Shown: one piece after another, positions 17,310-25,644 of the stretch | How positions within the stretch are numbered: the stretch's first letter is position 1 | Layout: every line of letters begins with the position of its first letter | The notes under the pieces: model-generated | Databases searched by the model: none | Seen by the model: only the letters and a program-made list of their open reading frames with translations | Told to the model about the DNA's origin: nothing | NCBI GenBank assembly: GCA_002084435.1 | Contig: NBLG01000016.1 | Coordinates: 1-29,446, forward strand | DNA length: 29,446 nucleotides | Reading direction: 5' to 3' | From: Tenericutes bacterium 4572_104 | GTDB lineage: Bacteria; Bacillota_I; Bacilli_A; Izemoplasmatales; UBA5603 | Program-made: the position numbers and the translations under genes

Positions 17310-19067
17310 TTATTTTGTTAATTCTAAGAATAAATCAATATCTTCCTTTAATAATTCTAGAGAACTTACCCAAAATTCCTTTTTAGTTACATCTATACCA
17401 ACTAACAAAGCCGTATCTTCAACCATCATTTTTCCTGTAGCTGCTAATAATTTGTTATATAAACTAACAAAACCATCTTTATCCTCTAAATACTTAGCGT
17501 ATAATCCTTTTGCGAATAAAAGTCCAAATGTATAAGGAAAATTATAATAGCTTAATTCACCTGAATAATAGTGAGATTTACATACCCACATATAAGGGTG
17601 TAAATAATTAGAATCTAGTCCATTTCCATAGGTTTCTTTTTGAGCTTTTATCATTAAATCTTTTAATTCATTTTCATCAAATACTGTTTCTTTTCTGCCT
17701 TCAAATACACTCTTTTCAAAAATAAAACGACTCATTATATCCACAATAACCTGTGTATAATCTTGAATAGAAGATTCTAATAAAAAGATTTTTTCATCTT
17801 TTGAGGCTGCATCTTTTAAAGCAGCTTTATTTACAATAGTTTCACAAAAAGTTGATGCAGTTTCAGCTACTGGCATTGTATAATTACTATTTAATATAGA
17901 TTCATTAAAGATTGATTCACCATGAAAAGCATGTCCTAACTCATGGGATAAAGTAATAATATCTCCAAATACACCTGTAAAATTAGCTAATATTCTACTT
18001 TCTTTAATCGAATGAATATTTGCGCAGAATGCACCTCCAACTTTGCCTTGTCTTGGAGTATAATCTATCCATCCATCTGTAAAGGCTTTTTTAGCCATTA
18101 AGTATAATTCTTCACTAAATGTTTTAAAATTCTTTAAAATATATTCATTCGCTTCAGGTATTGTAAACTTGGTATTAGAAGAACCTATTGGTGCGAATAA
18201 ATCATAGAATGGCAACCCGTTTTTATGTCCTAAAAGTTTAGCTTTTCTCTTTAAATATTTACGAAATAATGGCATATATTCTAAACAAGCTTCTTGCATA
18301 ACATCTAAGGTTTCTTTTTTCATTCTAGATATAAATAAAGCTTGATCTAATGCGGTTTTATATCCTCTAGCTTCTGTTAAAACATTAACTTCACCTTTGA
18401 TTGAATTCAATGAAAATGCAATTGATTTTTCTATTTTTTTATAAGCTTTTAATTCTGCTTCATATGCGCTTTTTCTTACATTTGCATCAGGACTATTCGC
18501 TAGATTTCGAATCTCAGATAGTGTAATTTCTTCTCCTTCATAATCAACAACTAAAGTTGAAGTTAATAGTGATTGCAATCTTGACCAAGCATTAGACCCA
18601 TTTTGGATTAATTTTGATATTAAACTTTCTGTCGAATCATCTAATTTATGACTTGCTTGTTTAATCATCTCTAAAATATGAAATTTGTGTTCTTTAAGAA
18701 ATTCATTATTATTTATATCTTCTTCTATATTTGGATAATTTGATAACCATTTTTGAAACAATACTTCAATTTTAGTAAGCTTTGTAAATTCAACTTCAAT
18801 TTTATTCATGCTCTTCATTGCTTCTTGATTAGTTGATTCTATTGAAGATACTAATGAAGCAAAATGCATTAATTTATCAACTAAAGTTATAAGTTGAATT
18901 TCTGTTTCTAAAAATGATATTAATTTTTGTTGTTTTGAATCATAATTTTCAAATTCATCTTCTTTTTTTATTGTTTTTTGAATTAACTTATTTAATAATT
19001 TCATATCTCTTAAAAATGCAGGATCATCAAATGCAAGATATAACTTATCTAAATTCCATTTTTTCAT
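17310..19067 (-). CDS. pepF: Oligoendopeptidase F (M3 family zinc metallopeptidase)
   Basis: A 585-residue cytoplasmic peptidase that cuts short peptides. Residues 1-115 form the helical N-terminal region; the M3 catalytic domain follows, with the zinc site HELGHAFHG (His375, Glu376, His379) and the third ligand in AETASTF (Glu402). The segment YTPRQGKVGGAFC (about 336-348) and the C-terminal ESSIQDYTQVIVDIMSRFIFE and YSGELSYYNFPYTFG blocks are typical of the PepF/M3B group. It starts 11 bases after the thiI stop with AAGGAG before the ATG, so it is probably cotranscribed with thiI. I see no clear terminator before the next gene. Confidence 0.93.
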   Translation of the reverse strand: MKKWNLDKLYLAFDDPAFLRDMKLLNKLIQKTIKKEDEFENYDSKQQKLISFLETEIQLITLVDKLMHFASLVSSIESTNQEAMKSMNKIEVEFTKLTKIEVLFQKWLSNYPNIEEDINNNEFLKEHKFHILEMIKQASHKLDDSTESLISKLIQNGSNAWSRLQSLLTSTLVVDYEGEEITLSEIRNLANSPDANVRKSAYEAELKAYKKIEKSIAFSLNSIKGEVNVLTEARGYKTALDQALFISRMKKETLDVMQEACLEYMPLFRKYLKRKAKLLGHKNGLPFYDLFAPIGSSNTKFTIPEANEYILKNFKTFSEELYLMAKKAFTDGWIDYTPRQGKVGGAFCANIHSIKESRILANFTGVFGDIITLSHELGHAFHGESIFNESILNSNYTMPVAETASTFCETIVNKAALKDAASKDEKIFLLESSIQDYTQVIVDIMSRFIFEKSVFEGRKETVFDENELKDLMIKAQKETYGNGLDSNYLHPYMWVCKSHYYSGELSYYNFPYTFGLLFAKGLYAKYLEDKDGFVSLYNKLLAATGKMMVEDTALLVGIDVTKKEFWVSSLELLKEDIDLFLELTK

Positions 19068-19078
19068 TTTAAAACTCC

Positions 19079-20317
19079 TTATTTATTTAAATTATCAAAA
19101 GCCTCTTTTACTGTCAAACCTTTTGATTGAATATCTAGATGTTTTCTAGCATCTATTTGAATAGTAATCACTTCATTTATTACCTTATCAATCAATGGTT
19201 TATAATCATATATTTTTTCATATTTTTCTGCTTTTTCTATGTCAGGTCTTATTACAGGATTTTTAGGTACATAAACTGTACAACAATCTGAAAATGGTCT
19301 ATTAGAAATAGTAAATGTATCTATTTTTTTAGCGATTTTGATAATTTCAGATTTATCAAAAGCTGCTAGTGGTCTTATTATTAATGTATCTGTAACATTT
19401 TGTATAGTAACCATGCTCTCAATTGTTTGAGAAGCAACTTGTCCTATTGAATCTCCTGATATTAAAACTTTACAATCATTAATTTTAGCTACCATTGAAG
19501 CAATCCTATACATCATACGTCTCATAATAGTTATTACATATGGTTCTGGTGTATTTATAATAATTTGTTCATGAATATCTTTAAATGGAATCATATGCAG
19601 GTTTATCTTTAAATCCGGTGCGTATTTTGATAGTTTTTCAGTTATATCAATAACTTTTTGCGCAGATTCTACTGACGTTAAAGGCGTAGATTCAAAATGA
19701 ATGCAATCTACTTCTAACCCTTTTTTCATAGCTAAATATGCGCTTACAGGAGAATCAATTCCTCCCGATAATAAAACTAATCCTTTTCCAGCTATAGAAA
19801 CAGGGAAGCCTCCCATTCCAGGAATACGATTAACATAAAGATAAGTTGCATCATGTCTTACTTCAATAAATAGAGTTAATTCCGGATTGTGTACATCAAC
19901 TATTAAATTATTTAAATTTGATAGAATCATCCCACTTACTTCTTTGGTAATTTCTAAAGAAGTTAAAGAAACGCGTTTATCTGCGCGTTTTGTCTCTACT
20001 TTAAACGTTACTTTTTTACCTTTACTTACTTCTGTAATTAAATTAGCTGAAAGAGAAGCTATTGTCTTTAAATCATAAAAAGTTTTTACAACCTTACTAT
20101 AAGATGAAAGCCCCGAAACAGTATCTAATATAGATATCACTTCATCCGCATCCACATCATTTAATTTAATATAAATCATATCGTGTTGAAATTCGAATTT
20201 AACGTTTAAATATGAACACTTTCTTTTTAATTGCTTATTTAATGTTTCTCTAAATTTTTTTTGATTTCTTCCTTTTAATGTTAGATCACCATATCTAACC
20301 ATAATATAATCATACAT
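19079..20317 (-). CDS. thiI: tRNA 4-thiouridine synthase ThiI, without rhodanese domain
   Basis: ThiI adenylates U8 of tRNA and transfers sulfur to make 4-thiouridine. The 412 residues hold an N-terminal ferredoxin-like domain (YDYIMVRYGDLTLKGRNQKKF), a THUMP domain (about 55-160) and a PP-loop ATPase (LLSGGIDSPVSAYL, about 182-195). The DCC motif in FSDCCTVYVPKNP follows. The E. coli rhodanese extension is absent, as in Bacillus, so the sulfur donor must deliver persulfide differently. I use the ATG at 20317, which has GAGAGG at proper spacing; an upstream in-frame TTG at 20332 lies before that Shine-Dalgarno. The same window carries a cysteine desulfurase (sufS), but a direct link is not shown. 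Confidence 0.94.
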   Translation of the reverse strand: MYDYIMVRYGDLTLKGRNQKKFRETLNKQLKRKCSYLNVKFEFQHDMIYIKLNDVDADEVISILDTVSGLSSYSKVVKTFYDLKTIASLSANLITEVSKGKKVTFKVETKRADKRVSLTSLEITKEVSGMILSNLNNLIVDVHNPELTLFIEVRHDATYLYVNRIPGMGGFPVSIAGKGLVLLSGGIDSPVSAYLAMKKGLEVDCIHFESTPLTSVESAQKVIDITEKLSKYAPDLKINLHMIPFKDIHEQIIINTPEPYVITIMRRMMYRIASMVAKINDCKVLISGDSIGQVASQTIESMVTIQNVTDTLIIRPLAAFDKSEIIKIAKKIDTFTISNRPFSDCCTVYVPKNPVIRPDIEKAEKYEKIYDYKPLIDKVINEVITIQIDARKHLDIQSKGLTVKEAFDNLNK

Positions 20318-20356
20318 AATTTTACCTCTCAATATGTATTTATTGTAACATAATTG

Positions 20357-20385
20357 TTGTCAATCATATCAATATAATTTATAAT
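20357..20385 (+). promoter_or_regulatory. Promoter of the GAF-domain reductase gene
   Basis: TTGTCA at 20357-20362, a 17-base spacer and TATAAT at 20380-20385, 23 bases before the plus-strand ATG. The region also separates this gene from the divergent thiI; on the other strand a TG-TACAAT and TTGATA pair with a long spacer could serve thiI but is weak. Confidence 0.7.
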
Positions 20386-20408
20386 ATTAAGATAAAGGAG
20401 AGTTAAAT

Positions 20409-20858
20409 ATGGAAAATTACAAAGAATTTATTGAAAAGGCAAAAGTATATTTAGATAAAAATAATAATTTTATTACTATTCTATCGAATTTAACTTCATA
20501 TATATACTATGAACTTGAAAATGTAAATTGGGTTGGATTTTATTTATATGATTATGAAAAATTGTATCTGGGACCTTTTCAAGGAAAAGCAGCAACTCCA
20601 AACATAGCTATGGGAAGAGGTGTATGTGGCACTTCTGCGGCTAATAAGGAAACATTGGTAGTTGATGATGTTCATTCCTTTGAAGGCCACATCACATGTG
20701 ACATAAATACAAGGTCCGAAATTGTTATTCCTATTGTAACTAGATTTGGTAATTTATTTGGTGTTTTAGATATCGATAGCCCAATTAAAAATAGATTTAA
20801 TAAAGAACTAAAAACAGCTCTTGAAACTATCATAAATCTAATGGTTGACATTTTATAA
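20409..20858 (+). CDS. msrC: GAF-domain free methionine-(R)-sulfoxide reductase-like protein
   Basis: A 149-residue GAF protein of the fRMsr (MsrC/YtsP) family, which reduces free methionine-R-sulfoxide using cysteines and thioredoxin. Matching blocks are NWVGFYLYDYEKLYLGPFQGK, GRGVCGTSA (Cys73), VDDVHSFEGHITCD (Cys97) and IPIVTRFGNLFGVLDIDS. Cys97 corresponds to the catalytic cysteine and Cys73 to a second conserved one. The third family cysteine, in the usual GKPAC motif, is replaced by Thr63 (GKAAT), so resolution may rely on Cys73. AAGGAG precedes the ATG. The rpsD promoter overlaps the end of this gene. Family is confident; activity slightly less so because of the missing cysteine. Confidence 0.87.
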   Translation: MENYKEFIEKAKVYLDKNNNFITILSNLTSYIYYELENVNWVGFYLYDYEKLYLGPFQGKAATPNIAMGRGVCGTSAANKETLVVDDVHSFEGHITCDINTRSEIVIPIVTRFGNLFGVLDIDSPIKNRFNKELKTALETIINLMVDIL

Positions 20859-20873
20859 TTCATACGATATAAT
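20845..20873 (+). promoter_or_regulatory. Consensus promoter of rpsD
   Basis: TTGACA at 20845-20850, exactly 17 bases, then TATAAT at 20868-20873: a perfect match to the SigA consensus, overlapping the last codons of the upstream gene. Expected start near 20881, leaving a leader of about 170 bases. Confidence 0.9.
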
Positions 20874-20880
20874 ACTTTGT

Positions 20881-21048
20881 GCGCATGTAATAAAAAGCAG
20901 TTGTTTATGATAATTTAGTATGTGGTTATTCCAGTTTTAAGGTTTGTAAGTACTGTTAGCTGCTTAACAAGAACACATCAAAATAATCACGCTATTTTAT
21001 GAATAAACTCCTCTTGTTACAACGTAATAAATAAAAAAAAGGAGGAAC
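20881..21048 (+). promoter_or_regulatory. Structured rpsD leader, candidate S4 autoregulatory element
   Basis: The 170-base leader contains a helix between AAGCAGTTG (20895-20903) and TAGCTGCTT (20957-20965, with G-U pairs), a perfect 8-bp helix TAACAAGA (20965-20972) with TCTTGTTA (21012-21019), and an inner AAAATA/TATTTT hairpin (20980-20998). GTGGTTATT (20922-20930) can pair with AATAATCAC (20982-20990) inside the second helix, which would make a pseudoknot exclusive with the inner hairpin. In Bacillus, S4 represses rpsD through its mRNA leader, so an S4-binding element is likely. It ends at a strong AAGGAGG ribosome-binding site. Confidence 0.6.
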
Positions 21049-21052
21049 ATAT

Positions 21053-21652
21053 ATGTCAAGATTTACTGGTTCAAATTGGAAAGTAAGTAGACGTTTAGGA
21101 TATTCAGTATCTGAAACCGGAAAAGAATTAAATAAACGCCCATATGCACCTGGACAACATGGACAAAGACGTAGAAAATTATCTGAGTATGCATTACAAT
21201 TGCAAGAAAAACAAAGAGTACGTTTTACTTATGGTGTAAATGAAAAACAATTCCGCAAAACGTTTAACGAAGCTAAAAAAATGCCTGGTAAACAAGGTTC
21301 AAATTTCTTATTCTTGTTAGAATCAAGATTAGATAATTTGGTATACAGAGCTAGTTTTGCAAGAACAAGACAACAAGCAAGACAATTAGTTAACCACGGA
21401 CATATTCTATTAGATGGAAAGAAAGCAACTATTCCTTCAATTAGAGTAAAACCTGGACAAGTAATTTCTGTAAAAGAAAAATCTAAAAACTTAGTTGTTA
21501 TTAAAGAAGCTTTAGAATCAGTTGTTAGTCGTCAAGATTATATTTCATTTGATGATGAGAAACAAACAGCTACTTATACAAGATTACCAGAAAGAAATGA
21601 AATTTTACCTGAAATCAAAGAAAATCTTATTGTTGAGTTATATAACAGATAA
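21053..21652 (+). CDS. rpsD: 30S ribosomal protein S4
   Basis: S4 is a primary 16S rRNA-binding protein that starts 30S assembly. The 199 residues show the family N-terminus without the zinc-binding cysteines ([35 protein letters not shown]), the helical middle ([24 protein letters not shown]) and the S4 RNA-binding domain ([32 protein letters not shown]). Length is typical of Firmicutes. AAGGAGG lies before the ATG. It stands alone, as in Bacillus, under a consensus promoter with a structured leader and its own terminator. S4 probably represses its own translation or leader readthrough. Confidence 0.97.
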   Translation: MSRFTGSNWKVSRRLGYSVSETGKELNKRPYAPGQHGQRRRKLSEYALQLQEKQRVRFTYGVNEKQFRKTFNEAKKMPGKQGSNFLFLLESRLDNLVYRASFARTRQQARQLVNHGHILLDGKKATIPSIRVKPGQVISVKEKSKNLVVIKEALESVVSRQDYISFDDEKQTATYTRLPERNEILPEIKENLIVELYNR

Positions 21653-21670
21653 TATAAAAGGTAAAACTAA

Positions 21671-21693
21671 AAGAGGCAAAAGCCTCTTTTTTT
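21671..21693 (+). terminator. Rho-independent terminator of rpsD
   Basis: AAGAGGC, loop AAAA, GCCTCTT and a run of T residues, 18 bases after the rpsD stop codon. Confidence 0.92.
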
Positions 21694-21720
21694 ATTATTT
21701 AGTTTTGCAAGAATTCATAT

Positions 21721-21756
21721 AAAAAGGCATAATTCCGTAAGGAGTAATGCCTTTTT
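21721..21756 (-). terminator. Long, symmetric terminator between tpiA and rpsD
   Basis: AAAAAGGCAT pairs with ATGCCTTTTT, and inside it ATTCC pairs with GGAGT around a GTAA loop, separated by one A-A mismatch. With A and T runs at both ends it can stop transcription of tpiA from the minus strand and any readthrough from rpsD. Confidence 0.88.
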
Positions 21757-21759
21757 CGA

Positions 21760-22527
21760 TTATTTTTTATTATTTTTACTAGCTGCGTTAACCATTTCAA
21801 TAAATTTCTGAGAATCTAAAGAAGCTCCACCTATTAAAGCTCCATCAATATCTTCTTTAGCTAGTAATTCATCTATATTTGTTGGCTTAACTGAACCACC
21901 ATATTGAATACGAATTGTATCCGCAACAACAGATCCATATAAATCTTTAATTAATTTACGAATGTATCCACATGATTCATTTGCTTGTTCTGCTGTAGCT
22001 GTTTTTCCTGTACCTATTGCCCATATTGGTTCATAAGCAATAATAATTTGTTCCATATCAATTGCGCTAATACCTTTGAATGCTCCTTTGATTTGTTTGG
22101 TTAGAACTAAATTAGTTGAATTGTTTTCTCTTTCTTCTAAATGTTCTCCTACACAAACAATTGGAGTCAATTGATTTCTTAAAGCAGCATTAATCTTTTT
22201 ATTTACTATTTCATCTGTCTCATGAAAATAATTTCTGCGTTCACTATGTCCTATAATTACATATTCTACATTGTATGATTTTAAAAGTTTACCAGATAAT
22301 TCTCCTGTATAAGCTCCTTCATCTTCATAAAATATATTTTGTGCACCTATTCTTAGGTTTTCGCCTTGGCGTTTAACTAAATCTCTCATCATCGGCGCTT
22401 GTGCACAAATAACTGAGTCAACTTCATTTATAGATGGCATAGCTTCAGATACTTCGTAAATAAAAGCAATGGCTTCATCTCTTGTTTTAAACATCTTCCA
22501 ATTTCCAGCGATAATTGGTTTTCTCAT
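21760..22527 (-). CDS. tpiA: Triosephosphate isomerase
   Basis: This glycolytic enzyme interconverts dihydroxyacetone phosphate and glyceraldehyde-3-phosphate. In 255 residues the catalytic set is present: Asn9 and Lys11 in GNWKM, His94 in IIGHSERR, Glu166 in AYEPIWAIGTGKTA (the mobile loop 6 follows), and the phosphate-binding YGGSVKP and IDGALIGGASL. I use the ATG at 22527 because AGGA lies eight bases upstream; another ATG at 22536 overlaps that Shine-Dalgarno. It is downstream of pgk on the same strand with a 105-base gap that may hold its own promoter, so the two may be transcribed together or separately. Confidence 0.96.
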   Translation of the reverse strand: MRKPIIAGNWKMFKTRDEAIAFIYEVSEAMPSINEVDSVICAQAPMMRDLVKRQGENLRIGAQNIFYEDEGAYTGELSGKLLKSYNVEYVIIGHSERRNYFHETDEIVNKKINAALRNQLTPIVCVGEHLEERENNSTNLVLTKQIKGAFKGISAIDMEQIIIAYEPIWAIGTGKTATAEQANESCGYIRKLIKDLYGSVVADTIRIQYGGSVKPTNIDELLAKEDIDGALIGGASLDSQKFIEMVNAASKNNKK

Positions 22528-22595
22528 TTTAATCATCCTATTCTAATGTTTTTACTATCTCTTAAAATATTATTTTTATAAGATCCAGCTTATAT

Positions 22596-22624
22596 ATTCT
22601 ATACGTTTTTAGTATAAATTGCAA
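22596..22624 (-). promoter_or_regulatory. Possible tpiA promoter
   Basis: On the minus strand TTGCAA (22619-22624), a 17-base spacer, then TAGAAT (22596-22601). Both boxes are partial matches. The -35 box lies within the inverted repeat at the end of pgk. Confidence 0.4.
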
Positions 22625-22648
22625 GTGGAATTTTAATGATTGCAATTT
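22616..22648. repeat. Inverted repeat spanning the pgk stop codon
   Basis: AAATTGCAA at 22616-22624 and TTGCAATTT at 22640-22648 form a perfect 9-bp inverted repeat with a 15-base loop that includes the pgk stop. There is no T run after it, so it is not a typical terminator. It could slow 3' exonucleases or act as an operator for tpiA. Confidence 0.45.
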
Positions 22649-23853
22649 CCATCAGCACAATCATGCAAATCATCTAAAGCTTCAATTCCCGGAAGTTTCT
22701 TTCCTTCAAGAAATTGCAAAGAAGCTCCTCCACCAGTAGATATATGAGTAAATTTATTGCGATAACCCATTTGGATTGCAGCTGCGGCTGAATCTCCTCC
22801 ACCTATAATTGTACGTGCATCTTTTAAATTGGCTAATATTTCACAAACAGCTTTTGTTCCTACAGCGAATTGTTCGAATTCGAACACTCCCATAGGTCCA
22901 TTCCAAACTACTGTTTTAGCTCCTTTTAATTCTTTCTTAAATAATTTAATTGTTTTTGGCCCTATATCAAGACCCATCTCATCATCCTGTAAGTGTTTAT
23001 AAGTTGTGGAATGTGCAGGAGCATCAGTTTTGAATTCTTTAGTAACAATTACATCAATTGGTAAAACAATTTTACCATTAGCTTTATCTAAAATAGATTT
23101 AGCTAAATCTACTTTATCATCTTCACAAATTGAAGTTCCTATATTATATCCTAAAGCTTTCATGAAGGTATAAGCCATTCCTCCACCAATTAAAATCTTA
23201 TCTGCTTTTTGTAAAAGATTTTCAATTACCCCAATCTTATCAGAAACTTTTGCGCCTCCAAGAATTGCGATAAATGGTCTTTGTGGGTTTTCTACAGTAT
23301 CTCCTATGTATTTCAACTCTTTTTCCATCAAATACCCAGCAGCTGATTCTAAATGCGATGCAATTCCAACATTTGATGCATGGCTTCTATGAGCCGTACC
23401 AAATGCATCATTTACAAATACATCCCCAAGACTTGCCCAATAAGCACCAAGTTCTGGATCGTTTTTAGATTCTTTTTTACCATCTAAATCTTCATATCTT
23501 GTGTTTTGGAACATTAAAACATCTTGTGGGGCCATTTCATCAATTGCCTTTTCTAATTCAGGTCCTTTTGTGAATGGTACAAATTTAACTTCTTTCTTTA
23601 ATAATTCAGATAATCTTTTAGCGACAACCTCTAAAGAGTTCTTTTCTAAATCTTCTGGTTTTTTTATTCTACCTAAATGTGAAAATAGAATTACCTTAGC
23701 TCCTTCATCAATTAAATAATTAATTGTAGGTAATGCTTGTAATATACGATTGTCATCAGTAATTTTACCATCAATAATAGGTACATTGAAATCAACGCGT
23801 ACTAATACTTTTTTACCGTTAACTTGTAAATCTTCTAAAGTTTTTTTCTTCAT
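22633..23853 (-). CDS. pgk: Phosphoglycerate kinase with a short His/Cys C-terminal tail
   Basis: This glycolytic kinase makes ATP from 1,3-bisphosphoglycerate. The 406 residues include the N-terminal signature [13 protein letters not shown], the substrate residues in SHLGR and GTAHRSHAS, the hinge [16 protein letters not shown], the nucleotide site GGGMAYTF and WNGPMGVFE, and the closing GGGDSAAA and STGGGASL blocks. After the usual end (LPGIEAL) there are 13 extra residues with two His and two Cys ([13 protein letters not shown]), which the family normally lacks. The start at 23853 has AGGAGG seven bases upstream; an in-frame TTG ten codons earlier precedes that site and is not used. tpiA follows on the same strand. 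Confidence 0.96.
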   Translation of the reverse strand: MKKKTLEDLQVNGKKVLVRVDFNVPIIDGKITDDNRILQALPTINYLIDEGAKVILFSHLGRIKKPEDLEKNSLEVVAKRLSELLKKEVKFVPFTKGPELEKAIDEMAPQDVLMFQNTRYEDLDGKKESKNDPELGAYWASLGDVFVNDAFGTAHRSHASNVGIASHLESAAGYLMEKELKYIGDTVENPQRPFIAILGGAKVSDKIGVIENLLQKADKILIGGGMAYTFMKALGYNIGTSICEDDKVDLAKSILDKANGKIVLPIDVIVTKEFKTDAPAHSTTYKHLQDDEMGLDIGPKTIKLFKKELKGAKTVVWNGPMGVFEFEQFAVGTKAVCEILANLKDARTIIGGGDSAAAAIQMGYRNKFTHISTGGGASLQFLEGKKLPGIEALDDLHDCADGNCNH

Positions 23854-23884
23854 AAGAATTCCTCCTAATTTTTTCGACAACATA

Positions 23885-23913
23885 ATTATACTAGAAAACT
23901 GATTTTTTTTCCA
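23885..23913 (-). promoter_or_regulatory. Possible pgk promoter
   Basis: TATAAT at 23885-23890 on the minus strand, with TGGAAA (four of six consensus bases) 17 bases upstream at 23908-23913. Expected start is about 25 bases before the pgk ATG. Confidence 0.5.
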
Positions 23914-23948
23914 TTAAAATAAACGTATTTAAGATAATGAAAACACTT

Positions 23949-24350
23949 TTATAAATTTAAAAATTCTATAATCTGCTTACAACGTTTAATTTGTTCATAA
24001 AAAGTGTATTTATGTTGCGTTTTTAAAGAATGATTTTCATAAAATTCTATAATGATTTCGTTATCTTTTTCATAATAATACTTAATAGAAAAATAATTAA
24101 TGTAACAACTTTTTTCTAATCGATAACTCTTAATACACATCAATAATTCATTATTATTAATAAACAAAGGTATTTTAGCTTCAAAATGAAAAATCTTCTT
24201 TGTAACTTTTTCTCTTGAAGCTAAATCAGTTAGGGAGTTTTTTAATTTTTCATTAAGATATTTTTGTACTGTTGTATTTATATTTTTATAAGAATTATCT
24301 TGATAGATATCCAAGCTATAGTTTTCATTTTTAATAAAATAACAAAGCAT
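23949..24350 (-). CDS. ComK-like competence transcription factor (tentative)
   Basis: A 133-residue basic, Tyr-rich protein. From residue 44 on, its pattern follows Bacillus ComK: ASREKVTKKIFHFEAKIPLF resembles the ComK segment with R, V-x-K-I-x-H-x-x-P, then a Leu-rich strand, SYRLEKSCYINYFSIK matches the S-x-R-x-x-C-x-W-I motif, and HKYTFYEQIKRCKQII matches S-x-x-S-F-x-x-Q-x-x-R. ComK activates DNA-uptake genes by binding AT-boxes. The protein is shorter than Bacillus ComK because the N- and C-terminal ends are reduced. GGGGGA is a good Shine-Dalgarno for the ATG. It stands between the msmK terminator and the pgk promoter. The match is by eye and moderate; otherwise it would be a hypothetical protein. 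Confidence 0.55.
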   Translation of the reverse strand: MLCYFIKNENYSLDIYQDNSYKNINTTVQKYLNEKLKNSLTDLASREKVTKKIFHFEAKIPLFINNNELLMCIKSYRLEKSCYINYFSIKYYYEKDNEIIIEFYENHSLKTQHKYTFYEQIKRCKQIIEFLNL

Positions 24351-24366
24351 ATTATCCCCCAGTTTA

Positions 24367-24377
24367 AATATAACATA
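24367..24377 (-). promoter_or_regulatory. Possible -10 element of the ComK-like gene
   Basis: TATGTTATATT on the minus strand, with TATATT at 24367-24372 and an extended TG, 16 bases before the ATG. No -35 box of note; an activator-dependent promoter is possible. Confidence 0.3.
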
Positions 24378-24396
24378 AATCAGATAACTATTCTAT

Positions 24397-24425
24397 TGAA
24401 AAAAGCTACCTTTTTAGGTAGCTTT
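24397..24425 (-). terminator. Rho-independent terminator after the msmK-type gene
   Basis: On the minus strand AAAGCTACCT, loop AAAA, AGGTAGCTTT, then further T residues, 17 bases past the stop codon. Confidence 0.9.
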
Positions 24426-24442
24426 AAATTAATTATTAAATC

Positions 24443-25549
24443 TTATTTTTCAACAATTCTTAATTCTGTTTCTGGATCAAAGAAATGAGATTTAGCCATA
24501 TTAATACTAAGTTCAATTTTATCTCCTATTGATAAATCAGCTCTAGCACTAACTTTCGCAACGATATTATGTCCACCGATTGTAATATGAATATTAGTTT
24601 CAGCTCCTAATAATTCAGCTACATCAACTGTAAATAATACTTTTGCATCTTTATATTCTTCTAAATAACGTGCTTCATCATGAACGTCTTCAGGTCTAAA
24701 TCCTAAAACGATATCTTTTCCTATATATTTACCTTCTTTTAAAACTTTAATATGTTTAGGATCAACTTTAAGTTTTAATCCTTCACTATAAAAGTAACCA
24801 TCTTTTTCAACTTTACCTGAAACAAAATTCATTGCAGGTGTTCCAATGAATCCACCAACAAACATATTGTTAGGGAAATCATAGATTTCTTTTGGAGCTC
24901 CAATTTGTTGGATTCTTCCATCTTTCATAACAACGATTCTAGTTGCCATTGTCATAGCTTCAATTTGGTCATGTGTTACATAGATAGTAGTAGTTCCTAA
25001 ACGTTTATGTAATTTAATTAATTCTGCCCTCATGGCAACTCTTAGTTTTGCATCTAGATTTGATAATGGTTCATCCATTAAGAACACTTTCGCATCACGA
25101 ACAATTGCTCTACCTAACGCAACTCTTTGACGTTGTCCACCAGATAAAGCTTTAGGTTTACGATCTAAATATCCTCTAAGGCCTAAAATATCAGCTGCGT
25201 TATCTACGCGTTTTTTTATTTCATCTTTTGGCATTTTTCTTAATTTTAAACCAAAAGCCATATTATCATATACAGTCATATGTGGATAAAGTGCATAAGA
25301 TTGAAATACCATTGCTATATTTCTATCTTTTGGAGCTACATCATTTACCAATGTATCATCAATGTATAGTTCTCCAGCTGTAATTTCTTCTAATCCAGCA
25401 ACCATTCTTAAAGTAGTGGTTTTTCCACATCCAGATGGCCCAACAAAAACAATAAATTCCTTATCCTTAACATCTAATGTAAAATCAAATACTGCTTGTA
25501 CATTATTATCATATACTTTGTCTATTCCTCTAAAACTTAAAGTAGCCAT
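24443..25549 (-). CDS. msmK: MsmK/UgpC-type ABC transporter ATP-binding protein
   Basis: The 368-residue ATPase powers carbohydrate import with partner permeases. Visible motifs are Walker A GPSGCGKT (37-44), Q-loop in VFQSYALYPH (81-90), signature LSGGQRQRVALGRA (135-148), Walker B VFLMDEPLSNLDA (155-167) and the switch His in YVTHDQIEAMTMA. The C-terminal 120 residues are the MOP/TOBE part (LGFRPEDVHDE, LLGAETNIHI), which in relatives carries regulatory contacts. AGGAGG precedes the ATG. No permease or binding-protein gene is adjacent, so like MsmK of streptococci it may energise several sugar transporters encoded elsewhere. It has its own terminator. Confidence 0.93.
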   Translation of the reverse strand: MATLSFRGIDKVYDNNVQAVFDFTLDVKDKEFIVFVGPSGCGKTTTLRMVAGLEEITAGELYIDDTLVNDVAPKDRNIAMVFQSYALYPHMTVYDNMAFGLKLRKMPKDEIKKRVDNAADILGLRGYLDRKPKALSGGQRQRVALGRAIVRDAKVFLMDEPLSNLDAKLRVAMRAELIKLHKRLGTTTIYVTHDQIEAMTMATRIVVMKDGRIQQIGAPKEIYDFPNNMFVGGFIGTPAMNFVSGKVEKDGYFYSEGLKLKVDPKHIKVLKEGKYIGKDIVLGFRPEDVHDEARYLEEYKDAKVLFTVDVAELLGAETNIHITIGGHNIVAKVSARADLSIGDKIELSINMAKSHFFDPETELRIVEK

Positions 25550-25585
25550 TTATAATCCTCCTAATATCTTATTACATGTATTATA

Positions 25586-25631
25586 TAAAAAAAAAGATGA
25601 TTTTAATATATGCAATATGCACAAATCATCT
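25586..25631 (-). terminator. Terminator of the small unknown gene upstream of msmK
   Basis: On the minus strand AGATGATTT and AAATCATCT form a 9-bp stem with a 19-base loop, followed by nine T residues. A TATAAT lies just downstream and may serve msmK, but no -35 box is evident. Confidence 0.75.
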
Positions 25632-25644
25632 TCTAAATAATAAA

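Noticed and set aside
22577..22594. Inverted repeat TATAAG/CTTATA before tpiA as an operator
   Set aside because: Six AT-rich base pairs are not enough to claim a binding site, and no known regulator motif is recognised.
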